Origin: a virus
Strand: one strand, 5' to 3'
DNA: 37,930 bases
Virus record (IMG/VR): IMGVR_UViG_3300017971_000508
Span: 1 to 37,930 of that record
Position numbers and translations under genes: made by a program. The notes beneath the pieces are model-generated. The model was not told where the DNA came from. It searched no databases and worked only from the letters and a program-made list of their open reading frames with translations. Numbering within the stretch: position 1 is the first letter of the stretch; each line of letters begins with the position of its first letter. Below are positions 6,858 to 13,639 of the stretch, one piece after another.

Positions 6858-7405
6858 GCGACACGCCTCCGCACCGGGACGATGTCGATGTGGCTGTCGA
6901 ACAGCGCGAACGGGCTGACGCTACGCAATGGGCAGTCGGCAGTGACGCAACGCCGGTCCGGTTCGCAGGCCAGGCAGTATGCCTCGACGGCATCGCGATG
7001 GTCCTTCAGTCGGCGCTCGGCCACTGCTGCGCGCTTGCGTACTGGCACGCCGGTCCGCATCTTCTCGGCGACCTTGCGGCAGCCGTCGGAGCAGAAGCGC
7101 CGGTTGTAGCCACCAGTCTCATCGAGGAACGGCTCCGAGCAGACGTCGCAAGTCTTCGTGCGCACCTCGCGGATGATCTCCACCAGCTTCGGCGTGTCGA
7201 GTGCGGCGGCGAGCTTCCGCGCTGTCTCGGTATGCGGCAGCGTCTGGCCGCGTCGCCAGTTGGTAACACTGTTGCGGGAAGCGCCGACGGCCTCGGCTAC
7301 CGTGCGTGAGCCGACGCCACGACGGCGCATCGCCGTGTTGAGATGGCGGGCGAACCGCTGCGCCAGCGGACGCTTCGGTGAGTCGTCAGCCAGGATGACG
7401 CTCAC
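6854..7405 (-). CDS. XRE-type regulator with C-terminal zinc clusters
   Basis: 183 residues from GTG 7405 (GTGA overlap with the preceding stop). Residues about 15-70 form a helix-turn-helix domain of the XRE/Cro type: 'RTVAEAVGASRNSVTNWRRG' is the two-helix motif and recognition region. A zinc knuckle follows (CDVCSEPF ... RFCSDGC, about 86-108), and a second cluster, CLACEPDRRCVTADCPLR, lies near the C-terminus. The architecture suggests a sequence-specific DNA-binding regulator of early or middle genes. The long in-frame extension further upstream has no protein-like composition and is excluded. Confidence 0.75.
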   Translation of the reverse strand: MSVILADDSPKRPLAQRFARHLNTAMRRRGVGSRTVAEAVGASRNSVTNWRRGQTLPHTETARKLAAALDTPKLVEIIREVRTKTCDVCSEPFLDETGGYNRRFCSDGCRKVAEKMRTGVPVRKRAAVAERRLKDHRDAVEAYCLACEPDRRCVTADCPLRSVSPFALFDSHIDIVPVRRRVA

Positions 7406-7587
7406 GCCACGCTCCGCTCGAACAGCGAGTACCAGAGTTCGTCGAGGTAGCAGTCGACTTGTACTTCGGCCGGCGGCTCGTAGGGACAGTCGCCGACCCA
7501 GCCGCCGAGGTCCGGGCTGCGGCGGCAGCGATCCAGCAGCAGGGCAAGGATGGTGACGGCAGCCAGGGCCGCGATGGCGGTTCTCAC
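7402..7587 (-). CDS. Small membrane-anchored or exported protein
   Basis: 61 residues, GTG start at 7587 with GAGGAGG seven bases upstream and GTGA coupling. The N-terminus RTAIAALAAVTILALLLDRC is a hydrophobic signal or anchor. The remainder is acidic and contains CPYEPPAEVQVDCYLDELW, with two cysteines that could form a disulphide outside the membrane. No family recognised. Confidence 0.52.
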   Translation of the reverse strand: MRTAIAALAAVTILALLLDRCRRSPDLGGWVGDCPYEPPAEVQVDCYLDELWYSLFERSVA

Positions 7588-7871
7588 TTGCGGGCCTCCT
7601 CGTACTGGCGCAGGGCTTCGCGGGCGTCTTGCTCGTCGGCGTGGAAGCCCTCGCGGTAGAGTGCGTTGGCTGCATCTTCCAGCGCCTCGGCCAGCTGGTC
7701 AGCGAGGGCCTTTTCCTTGCGGTAGTCCTCGTGCCATGTGTCGCGATCGTCCACGATGACCATGTGGTCGGGCAAGGCCGCGATGATGGCCGGTATACGC
7801 GAGTCGTTGATGAGCGCGGGGCCATACCCGGCACCTCGTATCGCCCGCTTCAGTGCTTCCTGCGGCGTCAT
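7584..7871 (-). CDS. Hypothetical protein, 95 residues
   Basis: Start ATG at 7871, with GGAGG seven bases upstream and ATGA overlap. The protein begins TPQEALKRAIRGAGYG. After a short strand (HMVIVDDRDTW) it becomes a long charged helix (KALADQLAEALEDAANALYR and EALRQYEEARK). Likely a helical cytoplasmic protein. I do not recognise it. Confidence 0.6.
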   Translation of the reverse strand: MTPQEALKRAIRGAGYGPALINDSRIPAIIAALPDHMVIVDDRDTWHEDYRKEKALADQLAEALEDAANALYREGFHADEQDAREALRQYEEARK

Positions 7872-8149
7872 CGGTCGGCCTCCGGGTCTGCGAGGAGCCG
7901 CATCAAGGTGGTGAACGACATCACCCACTGCTCGGTGTCTTCGTGCCACAGCACTTCCGCACCGTTGGCCGCTTCCCGTAGCCGCTCACGCTCTGCTGCT
8001 GCGGCCTCCTGCTCGATGGCGAGGAGGTCGTCGTACTCCACTAGGTAGCGCCGGGTGTGTGTCCATTCGCCGTTCTCGTGGCGTTCGCTGCTGTCGATGG
8101 CTTCGCCACCAAGCAGCCGCTTTGCGGTCGGGGTCCTTGGTTCACTCAT
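7868..8149 (-). CDS. Hypothetical protein, 93 residues
   Basis: Start ATG at 8149, overlapping the preceding stop by eight bases, with GGAGG nine bases upstream. It is mostly charged, with 'ENGEWTHTRRYLVEYDDLL' leading into the helix 'AIEQEAAAAERERLREAANG'. The C-terminal sequence EQWVMSFTTLMRLLADPEAD looks like an amphipathic helix. No family recognised. Confidence 0.58.
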   Translation of the reverse strand: MSEPRTPTAKRLLGGEAIDSSERHENGEWTHTRRYLVEYDDLLAIEQEAAAAERERLREAANGAEVLWHEDTEQWVMSFTTLMRLLADPEADR

Positions 8150-8450
8150 CGGTCGGTGCCTCCGGGTCGAGCGTTCTGAATGCCGCGTCACGCATCTGGG
8201 CGTCCTTGATGTGCATCTCGGGGCCGTGGTCATGCCACTTGCATCTGGGTGGCTGATGCTCTTGCACGGCTCGGTCCCACACGACATAGCCGATGGCCGC
8301 GTACAGGGCGATGGCCTGCATGGGTTCGGTGGCGAGGATGGCGGCAGCAGCATCTCGATGTGTGCCGCGCAGGATGAGGTCGTTCGTTTCGTAGTCGTAG
8401 TGGCTGAGCATTCCCAGCGCCTCGGCCAGCGCCTGCTGGATGTCAGTCAT
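8142..8450 (-). CDS. Hypothetical protein, paralogue of its upstream neighbour
   Basis: 102 residues, ATG 8450 overlapping the neighbour's stop (ATGA). The N-terminal half shares TDIQQALAEAL and a central AAAILATEPMQAIALYAAIG with the protein encoded at 8447-8830, so the two arose by tandem duplication. The C-terminal half differs and holds CKWHDHGPEMHIKDAQ, a possible metal-binding stretch. Function unknown. Confidence 0.6.
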   Translation of the reverse strand: MTDIQQALAEALGMLSHYDYETNDLILRGTHRDAAAAILATEPMQAIALYAAIGYVVWDRAVQEHQPPRCKWHDHGPEMHIKDAQMRDAAFRTLDPEAPTDE

Positions 8451-8830
8451 CGGTCGAACTCGTACCAATGTGCGGGCCTAGTTGCGTAAGGTGCCTCCAG
8501 CGCGGCTGCGATGGCTTCGGGGATGGTGGAACCATCGCCCTCGCGTAGCGGGTCGTCGTCCTCGTCTGCTCCCTGCTCGAAGACGACGCATCGGAACCCG
8601 CTCGAGTCATAGGGGTAGGCCGGGGTCAGGTATACGGACTGCTCCTGCGCCGTCCACCGCTCCACCGCTGCCCCGATGGCAGCCTGTCTGGCGATGGTCT
8701 GCATCGGCTCGGTGGCGAGGATGGCGGCAGCGTGCGCGCGGTACAGCGGCACAAGGTCGCTGCGGTCGTCGCCTGGTTCCACGTCAGCGAGTCTCAGCGC
8801 CTCGGCCAGCGCCTGCTCGATGTCACTCAT
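8447..8830 (-). CDS. Hypothetical protein, paralogue of its downstream neighbour
   Basis: 127 residues from ATG 8830, chosen for the ATGA overlap with the upstream stop; ATG 8845 is possible. It has SDIEQALAEALRLADVEP and AAAILATEPMQTIARQAAIG, closely matching the next gene. Its middle part, SGFRCVVFEQGADEDDDP, and the rest of the C-terminal half are unrelated to that protein. No known domain. Confidence 0.6.
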   Translation of the reverse strand: MSDIEQALAEALRLADVEPGDDRSDLVPLYRAHAAAILATEPMQTIARQAAIGAAVERWTAQEQSVYLTPAYPYDSSGFRCVVFEQGADEDDDPLREGDGSTIPEAIAAALEAPYATRPAHWYEFDR

Positions 8831-9036
8831 CGGGTAACCGCCCATTCCTCGCGAGCCGGGATACGTCCGCAGTCGCGGCAGTACGCGATCCCGAAGACGC
8901 GTACCCAGCGGTGTCGACAGGTGCTGCGCTCTAACCGTTCATTCTTCGGCTGGCTTTGAACGGTTAGCAGGCCGGTGCCGGCGCAGTCGCCGCAGCCCAG
9001 GCCGGAACATGCGTAACAGAGCGTGGGTGTCGTCAC
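8827..9036 (-). CDS. Double zinc-ribbon mini-protein
   Basis: 69 residues, GTG start at 9036 with GGGAGGG five bases upstream and GTGA overlap. It opens with CYACSGLGCGDCAGTG, close to the CxxCxGxG knuckle of DnaJ-type zinc domains. A second cluster, CRHRWVRVFGIAYCRDCG, follows. Two zinc ions could be held. A protein- or nucleic-acid-binding adaptor is likely, but the role is unknown. Confidence 0.65.
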   Translation of the reverse strand: MTTPTLCYACSGLGCGDCAGTGLLTVQSQPKNERLERSTCRHRWVRVFGIAYCRDCGRIPAREEWAVTR

Positions 9037-9446
9037 TCGTTCCCTCCCATCAGGTCGATGAAGTCGTCGAGGTCGAGCACGATCACGGCGCGGCGCTTGC
9101 GGCCCGAGCCGGGGCGGTCGCCGATGACCGCGACCGGGCAGCGACCGTCGGCGGGCAGCGCCTGGAGCCACTCCCACATCCGCTCGGGGAAGTACGACGG
9201 GCCGACCTTGCATTGCACGTTGAACTGCTCGGAGCGCACGTCGGACTTGCCGCCGAACTGGCCGATGCGCAGACCGTTGAGTCGGCGGGCCGTCTCGCGC
9301 TCCCAGTCCTTGCCGGCGCGGATGCTGGAGCGGGCACGCTTGGCCTTCGGGCACGTCTTGGCGTGTGGTGTCTTCGGCCAGGCACCGCAGTGCTCGCAGG
9401 GCTGCTGGCGGCGATGGGCACCGAGGTTGGCGCGGGTGTCGGTCAT
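9033..9446 (-). CDS. PD-(D/E)XK nuclease / resolvase-like protein with zinc finger
   Basis: 137 residues, ATG 9446 with ATGA overlap. The N-terminus has a zinc finger (C17, C20, H28, C32 in CEHCGAWPKTPHAKTC). The core holds E51 in KDWERETARRL, then GGKSDV (D69) and FNVQCKVG (Q78, K80). The D...QxK spacing is that of Hjc-like or RecB-like nucleases. The likely role is resolving recombination or packaging intermediates. The Q in place of E in the ExK position occurs in some families. Assignment is by motif only. Confidence 0.6.
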   Translation of the reverse strand: MTDTRANLGAHRRQQPCEHCGAWPKTPHAKTCPKAKRARSSIRAGKDWERETARRLNGLRIGQFGGKSDVRSEQFNVQCKVGPSYFPERMWEWLQALPADGRCPVAVIGDRPGSGRKRRAVIVLDLDDFIDLMGGNE

Positions 9447-10219
9447 GCCGTCGCGCCCTTCAGGAACTCGCTGATGCCGCCCTTGATCTTCTCGGCGCGC
9501 TCGCGCTCCTCGGGCGTGGCGTTGTCGACCTTCTCTTGCAGCTTGCGCTGGTACTCGCGCTCGGCAGCGGCGCGCTTCTCTTCGGCCTCGCGAACACGGG
9601 CACGCTTGGCGACGAGCAGATCCTTGTCGACGCGGCCCATGAAGGTGGCGATATCCGGGTCGGCTGACCACGCGCGGGCCATCGCCTGGCTGACGGCTTC
9701 CTCGCCATGCTCGGATGCGAGCCGGTCAAGCCATGCGACGACGGTCGGCTTGGGTGTCCGCACCGTTAGGTAATAATACGTATCTACCAAATCCGACTCG
9801 CCGGTCGGTTCTGCTGGTTCTTTGCTCTTCTTGTCTTGTCTCGTCTCGTCTCGTCTAGGCATTCCATGTCCGAATGCACCAGTATTGCTGCGAGCATTGC
9901 TGTCAGCATTGCTGCGAGCATTCCAACGGGCATTGCTCGCTCTGGATGCCTGCGCACTCCTGCGAGCACGCTCCTTGATGAGGCCGCGGATGGTGTAGGT
10001 CGGCTCTTCGACAGACACCAGGTCGAGTGCGACCAGGCGGGCCAACACGGTGTCCTTGACGTGGCGCGGGATGAACGGCCGGGACTCCTTGCCGTCCCAT
10101 GCCATGTCCGCGCCGATGAGCAACAGCGAGTACGTGCCCATCAGCTCCGGGTCGCTCGCCACGTCGGGGAACTCGGACAGCAGTTCCCAGTACAGACGGC
10201 TGTAGGGACGATCACTCAT
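9443..10219 (-). CDS. DnaD-like replication initiator / helicase loader
   Basis: 258 residues from ATG 10219. The N-terminal about 85 residues look like a winged-helix domain (PYSRLYWELLSEFPDVASD, then LGLVS-type turns and YTIRGLIKERARRS), followed by a low-complexity linker with NARS/NADS repeats and RRDETRQDKKS. The C-terminal part has WLDRLASEHGEEAVSQAM and a long charged helix. This arrangement is common in phage replisome organisers that load the host helicase. No helicase, primase or polymerase gene is present, so replication must use host machinery. Confidence 0.62.
   Translation of the reverse strand: MSDRPYSRLYWELLSEFPDVASDPELMGTYSLLLIGADMAWDGKESRPFIPRHVKDTVLARLVALDLVSVEEPTYTIRGLIKERARRSAQASRASNARWNARSNADSNARSNTGAFGHGMPRRDETRQDKKSKEPAEPTGESDLVDTYYYLTVRTPKPTVVAWLDRLASEHGEEAVSQAMARAWSADPDIATFMGRVDKDLLVAKRARVREAEEKRAAAEREYQRKLQEKVDNATPEERERAEKIKGGISEFLKGATA
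9832..9856. repeat. Pentanucleotide tandem repeat
   Basis: Five copies of YGTCT in a row (TGTCT twice, then CGTCT three times) inside the initiator gene. They encode the charged linker RRDETRQDKK. A 5-bp unit is not a multiple of three, so any gain or loss of one unit would shift the reading frame. Confidence 0.8.
9884..9922. repeat. 12-bp tandem repeat in the initiator linker
   Basis: Three units of ATTGCTGYSAGC (plus strand) in tandem, the middle one with two changes. In the gene they encode NARS-NADS-NARS in a flexible linker between the winged-helix N-terminus and the C-terminal domain. Length change by whole units would keep the frame. Confidence 0.8.
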
Positions 10220-10650
10220 GGGAATACCTCGCCTGGCTCAACTACGCCACGCTTGACGCGTTTCGCCCACGCTACCGTCTGTTCGATATCTTCAAGCCCG
10301 AAGCAATAGCGCCACGGCAGACCGGTGAGGTCATACTTAAGGGCCTGAGTGACCGCTATGTGTGTGTCGTCATGCAAGCTGCGGTTAACTACACGCCCCA
10401 TAACGCTGTCGCTATAGGAATCTTGCTTGACCTCCACGAGTCCACCAAGATCGGTAAAGTTGTTCAGGATGGCAACGTCGGCGCGCAAGTACTTGTTTGG
10501 ATAGTCGCTCGGTAGGTAGACGGTGACTTCGGCATAGGCAAGCACCCCGCTACCCCACAGTTGTTGTAGAAGCAATGCTTGCACCATCGCTTCTGAACAT
10601 CCCCCATCGACTACCACAGGTTCACCACTTGTGATGTTGACGGCTCTCAT
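10216..10650 (-). CDS. PD-(D/E)XK nuclease-like protein
   Basis: 144 residues, ATG 10650 overlapping the zinc-ribbon gene's stop. A central block '[10 protein letters not shown] ... GLVEVKQDS' places D58, E73 and K75 in the D-Xn-ExK arrangement of restriction-type nucleases. The upstream helix [14 protein letters not shown] could supply the N-terminal core. The gene appears less GC-rich than its neighbours (for example TGTGTGTCGTCATGCAAG), which hints at separate acquisition. It could also be a nuclease-fold protein without activity. Confidence 0.55.
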   Translation of the reverse strand: MRAVNITSGEPVVVDGGCSEAMVQALLLQQLWGSGVLAYAEVTVYLPSDYPNKYLRADVAILNNFTDLGGLVEVKQDSYSDSVMGRVVNRSLHDDTHIAVTQALKYDLTGLPWRYCFGLEDIEQTVAWAKRVKRGVVEPGEVFP

Positions 10651-10787
10651 GCCCGCGCCCGCTCTTCGGTCGTGAACCGATGCTTGCATTCCCAGCAGCG
10701 TCGGCGCCGCCAGATGTACCAGCCGTGCTTCGCGTCAGGACGGCTGTCGATGACTTGCGTGTCACCGCCGCACTTGGGGCACCTCAT
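10647..10787 (-). CDS. NrdR-type zinc ribbon as a stand-alone mini-protein
   Basis: 46 residues with ATGA overlaps on both sides. [17 protein letters not shown] followed by [16 protein letters not shown] matches the N-terminal zinc ribbon of the ribonucleotide-reductase repressor NrdR (two CxxC pairs, the D-S-R motif and F-T-T-x-E). The ATP-cone domain that NrdR needs for nucleotide sensing is absent. It may bind DNA alone or interfere with host NrdR. Similarity is by eye but specific. Confidence 0.65.
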   Translation of the reverse strand: MRCPKCGGDTQVIDSRPDAKHGWYIWRRRRCWECKHRFTTEERARA

Positions 10788-11068
10788 GCGACAGCCCTGC
10801 GTCGACGCTGGCTCAGCAGCATGTTGTAGCGGCGGTGCTCGGCGCGCGTCATGTCACGCCATGCGCCAGGCACGCCGTTGCAGCGATCCTGCGCCTGCAT
10901 CTCAGCGGCGAACGCCCGCGTGCAGTCGTGGCAGGGCCGAACGCGAAGCGTCTTGTAGTTCCGGCTGCGGTTGGCGTTCGCCTGGTAGTTGCGTGCAGCC
11001 TCCAGCCACTCCTCCCACTCTTCCTTGGTCATGCAGTCCATCTTCTCGACGCGAGCGAGCTGGCTCAT
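10784..11068 (-). CDS. Hypothetical zinc-binding protein, 94 residues
   Basis: Start ATG 11068, overlapping the stop of the membrane peptide upstream. A helical N-terminus ([20 protein letters not shown]) is followed by [19 protein letters not shown] and a later single cysteine ([10 protein letters not shown]), so one metal site is possible. The C-terminus ends in a basic run (SQRRRRAVA). Similar short proteins occur in actinophage early regions. Function unknown. Confidence 0.58.
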   Translation of the reverse strand: MSQLARVEKMDCMTKEEWEEWLEAARNYQANANRSRNYKTLRVRPCHDCTRAFAAEMQAQDRCNGVPGAWRDMTRAEHRRYNMLLSQRRRRAVA

Positions 11069-11190
11069 TCGTCCCATCCCATCAGCCAGGCGATGACGTT
11101 GACCAGCCCGTTGATGACGCCGACGAAGACGATGGCGGCAGCGAGGAGGCCGAGAACGGCCACCCCGCTGATGAGCACGGTGTCGGCCAT
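11065..11190 (-). CDS. 41-residue membrane peptide
   Basis: ATG 11190 overlaps the HNH gene's stop (TGATG). The peptide is almost wholly hydrophobic: MADTVLISGVAVLGLLAAAI then [20 protein letters not shown], with one or two membrane spans. It stands alone among early DNA-metabolism genes. Confidence 0.5.
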   Translation of the reverse strand: MADTVLISGVAVLGLLAAAIVFVGVINGLVNVIAWLMGWDE

Positions 11191-11624
11191 CACGCGGCCC
11201 TCAGGTGGCCGTGGACGGCCTTGTGGTGGATGACGCACAACCACTGCACGTCGAGCTGATGTTCTTTGTCGTAGCCGTTGTGGTGATGCGCCTGAACGAG
11301 CCACGTTCCGCACACCTCGCACGGCTGCTTGATGAGCTTGCCGGTCTTGACGGCATACGCCACTGCGGACATGGCGCGCGTCCTGCCACTCTTGAGGTTC
11401 TTCGGATAGCGGCGGGCGCTGGCGGCACGAAGGCTCGCGCGCCTCTTCGGCGTTCCCCATCGCTTCCGCTCGTTTCGCTTGATGGCCTCGCGGTCACGGG
11501 CTGCAACGATCGCGAGCTTCTTCTCTGGAGACTGACTCCGATACCACTCGCGCATGTAGTCGCGGTGCTTGCACTTCTGGCAGTCTCCACAGTCACAAGA
11601 CCGCGGCCTGCCGATGGCTACCAC
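11190..11624 (-). CDS. HNH-like endonuclease
   Basis: 144 residues, GTG at 11624. A basic N-terminus with CDCGDCQKCKHRDYMREWY (zinc cluster) leads to a lysine/arginine-rich linker. The C-terminus holds CEVCGTWLVQAHHHNGYDKE and WLCVIHHKAVHGHL, the paired cysteines and histidines of the beta-beta-alpha-metal HNH fold found in many small phage proteins. Role may be homing, packaging or recombination. It is not next to terL, so a homing-type or accessory nuclease is as likely as a packaging partner. Confidence 0.72.
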   Translation of the reverse strand: MVAIGRPRSCDCGDCQKCKHRDYMREWYRSQSPEKKLAIVAARDREAIKRNERKRWGTPKRRASLRAASARRYPKNLKSGRTRAMSAVAYAVKTGKLIKQPCEVCGTWLVQAHHHNGYDKEHQLDVQWLCVIHHKAVHGHLRAA

Positions 11625-12016
11625 GGCAAGTCGTCGAACTCGCTGCTGCTCTGCGCTGGCGCAGCGGTCGGCTCCGACGCCTTCTGGCTGAAGTCGTCAT
11701 CAGCTCGGTCGGGCGGATGCGTCTCGACCCAATCGCGACTGGGCTTGTTGGTGCAGCGTTCCTCGCCCTGCTCCTGGTCGCAGGCCCAGAAGGCGGGGTA
11801 CGGCTTGCCGGTGGACTTCGACGTGCCGGCAGGTACCGCGCGCCACGGCCCGTGCGTCGGGCACTCGTCGGCGTTGATGTAGGTGTAGCGACCGCCGCCA
11901 CCACCTCCGCCGTTTAGGCCGAGCGTCTTTATAAGCGTGATCATGTCCTCGGCGCGGAACTTCTCCTGCGTGCCGTCGTCGTAGTGGGCCGTCCAGCCCA
12001 ACAGCTTCTTGCTCAT
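11618..12016 (-). CDS. Zinc-ribbon protein with SSB-like acidic C-terminal tip
   Basis: 132 residues, ATG 12016 with ATGA overlap. After a short N-terminal domain and a seven-glycine run comes a zinc site (C52, H55, C79, C88; CPTHGPW ... FWACDQEQGEERC). A disordered Ser/Ala/Pro linker then ends in EFDDLPW. That ending imitates the DDxPF tip with which bacterial SSB recruits repair and replication proteins. I infer a single-strand DNA or SSB-interactome role next to the Cas4/RecB-like nuclease. No OB-fold is evident. Confidence 0.55.
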   Translation of the reverse strand: MSKKLLGWTAHYDDGTQEKFRAEDMITLIKTLGLNGGGGGGGRYTYINADECPTHGPWRAVPAGTSKSTGKPYPAFWACDQEQGEERCTNKPSRDWVETHPPDRADDDFSQKASEPTAAPAQSSSEFDDLPW

Positions 12017-12807
12017 GCAGCCTCCCTGATGGCCTTCTTGACTTCGGCGAAGTACTCGCCGTGGATGACGCCCCACAGCGCGCGGCAGGCAAGGAACGCC
12101 TCCCACGCAGCGGGCTTCATGGGGTACTCGGCCAGGTACGCCCCTTCTGGCCGGATGTGGACGACGCCGAACCGCGTAGCGGGCGGGATCTTGTACTTCT
12201 TCGGGTCGTCTGGCTTGCCGACGAACTGCGCGTAGTGGCCCGCAGCGAGCTGCAACGACGTCTCGGCGTAGATGCCCTTCGACGTCTTGTAGTCGATGAG
12301 CCAGACGTCGTCGCCGATGCGGCACGCGACGTCCATCGTTCCGCCGTAGCGGTGCTCCTCGCTGTAGACCATGTACTCGATATAATCGCGATGGAATTGC
12401 GGCTTGTGCTTCTCGACGAAGCCGCGGATGAACGCTTCGACGTAGGGCGCTTCCTCGTCGGTCGGCGTGTACTTCTCGTTGCGCGCGTGCGCCTCGGCGA
12501 GCCGATGGATCGCGCTGCCGATGTTCGCCGCCTTGTCGCGCTCCCATCCTGGCATCGCCTTGAGGTAGCCGACGGCTGGGTGGCTGTCGAGCTCAGGCTC
12601 TGGCACACCCGCCGAGACGTCCTTGGCGTCGAGCATGGACATGACGGTGCTGAAGTTGCGTACCGCGGCCTTCGCCGTCTCACGCTTCGCCCAGCCCACC
12701 AGCGCGGGCTTGTCGATGACGCCCTGGACGGTGGTGATGCCGGGTACGCCGGGGTCACCGTTCCAGAAGTAGAAGTGTTTGGCGTCGCGGTGCAGACCGA
12801 CGCTCAT
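12013..12807 (-). CDS. Cas4/RecB-like PD-(D/E)XK exonuclease
   Basis: 264 residues, ATG 12807 with AGGAGGG close upstream. Motif 'GGTMDVACRIGDDVWLIDYK' (about residues 155-176) supplies the D and the D-x-K core of RecB-family nucleases, and SLQLAAGHYA follows as the QxxxY-type motif IV. The upstream helix AANIGSAIHRLAEAH carries the conserved G...H motif I. Cas4/RecB-like exonucleases resect DNA ends. Together with the SSB-tip protein just downstream it could form a small recombination module, although no annealing protein was recognised. Confidence 0.8.
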   Translation of the reverse strand: MSVGLHRDAKHFYFWNGDPGVPGITTVQGVIDKPALVGWAKRETAKAAVRNFSTVMSMLDAKDVSAGVPEPELDSHPAVGYLKAMPGWERDKAANIGSAIHRLAEAHARNEKYTPTDEEAPYVEAFIRGFVEKHKPQFHRDYIEYMVYSEEHRYGGTMDVACRIGDDVWLIDYKTSKGIYAETSLQLAAGHYAQFVGKPDDPKKYKIPPATRFGVVHIRPEGAYLAEYPMKPAAWEAFLACRALWGVIHGEYFAEVKKAIREAA

Positions 12808-13010
12808 GCTGCCCTCCTTGTCGTGTTGTGGTACGAGCCGCACGCCTTGCACTGGTACTGGCGGAAGCGGCGCACGTCTCCCCACACGCGGCGCCCGTAG
12901 TCGCGGGCTTCCTTACGTGATGCGTGGGCCTTCTTCGGCGTGCCGTCTTCGCAGCGGCACCAGCGCGGAAGGTCGAGCTGGCGCAGCGGTGGTCGCGCGT
13001 TCGCGATCAC
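12804..13010 (-). CDS. Small zinc-finger protein
   Basis: 68 residues, GTG 13010 with GTGA overlap. WCRCEDGTPKKAHASRKEAR is followed by RFRQYQCKACGSYHNTTR, so a C-x-C and a C-x-x-C pair flank a basic helix. Resembles minimal zinc ribbons of phage early operons. Probably nucleic-acid binding; function unknown. Confidence 0.6.
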   Translation of the reverse strand: MIANARPPLRQLDLPRWCRCEDGTPKKAHASRKEARDYGRRVWGDVRRFRQYQCKACGSYHNTTRRAA

Positions 13011-13297
13011 GCTGCGTCCCTCGCTGGCGCGGACAGCCAGCCGCCGGTCTTGATGGCGGTGTCCGCGACGTCCTCGAAGGTGTAGCGAAGGTCCGCGATG
13101 AAGCGGCGGGCCGTGGCGGCCTGCGCGTCGCAGATGTGAGCCGATTGCAGGCGTGAGATGGCCGTCCTGCCGTCGCCGACCTCATGCGCGTCCTGCGCTT
13201 CGCGGCGGAAGTGCTCCGCGCGGCTGTGGTACTCGGCTTCCCACTCCTCGAACTCCGCGATCTTGCGTTGCGCGTCAAGGTTGACCTCGTCGTTCAT
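13007..13297 (-). CDS. Hypothetical helical protein, 96 residues
   Basis: ATG 13297 with GGGAGG upstream. The sequence is mostly helix: DAQRKIAEFEEWEAEYHSRA then REAQDAHEVGDGRTAISRLQ, with the later ARRFIADLRYTFEDVADTA. A coiled coil or helical bundle is likely. No domain recognised. Confidence 0.6.
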   Translation of the reverse strand: MNDEVNLDAQRKIAEFEEWEAEYHSRAEHFRREAQDAHEVGDGRTAISRLQSAHICDAQAATARRFIADLRYTFEDVADTAIKTGGWLSAPARDAA

Positions 13298-13392
13298 GCT
13301 GCCTCCCAGCACCGGCTCATATGCCGGTTGCACTCCATCGCGATGACGGTGCCGTCGGGTCGTGGTCCGCACCAACGGCACCAATAGGTCAC
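13294..13392 (-). CDS. 32-residue zinc-finger peptide
   Basis: GTG 13392, overlapping the previous stop (GTGA), and its own stop overlaps the next ATG. The peptide is YWCRWCGPRPDGTVIAMECN followed by RHMSRCWEAA, with two cysteine pairs spaced as a single zinc finger. Supported by couplings on both sides; too short for family assignment. Confidence 0.52.
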   Translation of the reverse strand: MTYWCRWCGPRPDGTVIAMECNRHMSRCWEAA

Positions 13393-13625
13393 GGGGCTCG
13401 CTTCAGGAACCCCAGCAGGGCCGAGTAGATATCGCCCTCCAGCGCGGAGCGCTGCGAAGGCGTCAGCGAGTCGGTCGCCAGTCGGTGCACCATCGGTGCC
13501 ACCGAGATCGCCATCCTCTTCGCTTCGCCCTTCCATGCGTGAACGTCCATACGAAGGTCGGACAGTGTTGTCGTATCCTTCGTCGGGCGCCCCTTCTTCA
13601 CGGACAGGGCAGGCGCCGTGAACAT
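13389..13625 (-). CDS. Hypothetical protein, 78 residues
   Basis: ATG 13625, with GGGAG six bases upstream. Begins FTAPALSVKKGRPTKDTTTL and ends in the helix SALEGDIYSALLGFLKRAP. The KKGRPTK segment resembles an AT-hook-like basic motif. It is the second gene of the leftward early operon, after the XRE regulator. Function unknown. Confidence 0.58.
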   Translation of the reverse strand: MFTAPALSVKKGRPTKDTTTLSDLRMDVHAWKGEAKRMAISVAPMVHRLATDSLTPSQRSALEGDIYSALLGFLKRAP

Positions 13626-13639
13626 GAGTCACTCCCATC

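Noticed and set aside
6854-7834. Full-length reading of the XRE/zinc frame as 326 residues
   Set aside because: The N-terminal part upstream of 7405 has shadow-like composition and covers two well-supported genes. GTG 7405 with its GTGA overlap is the real start.
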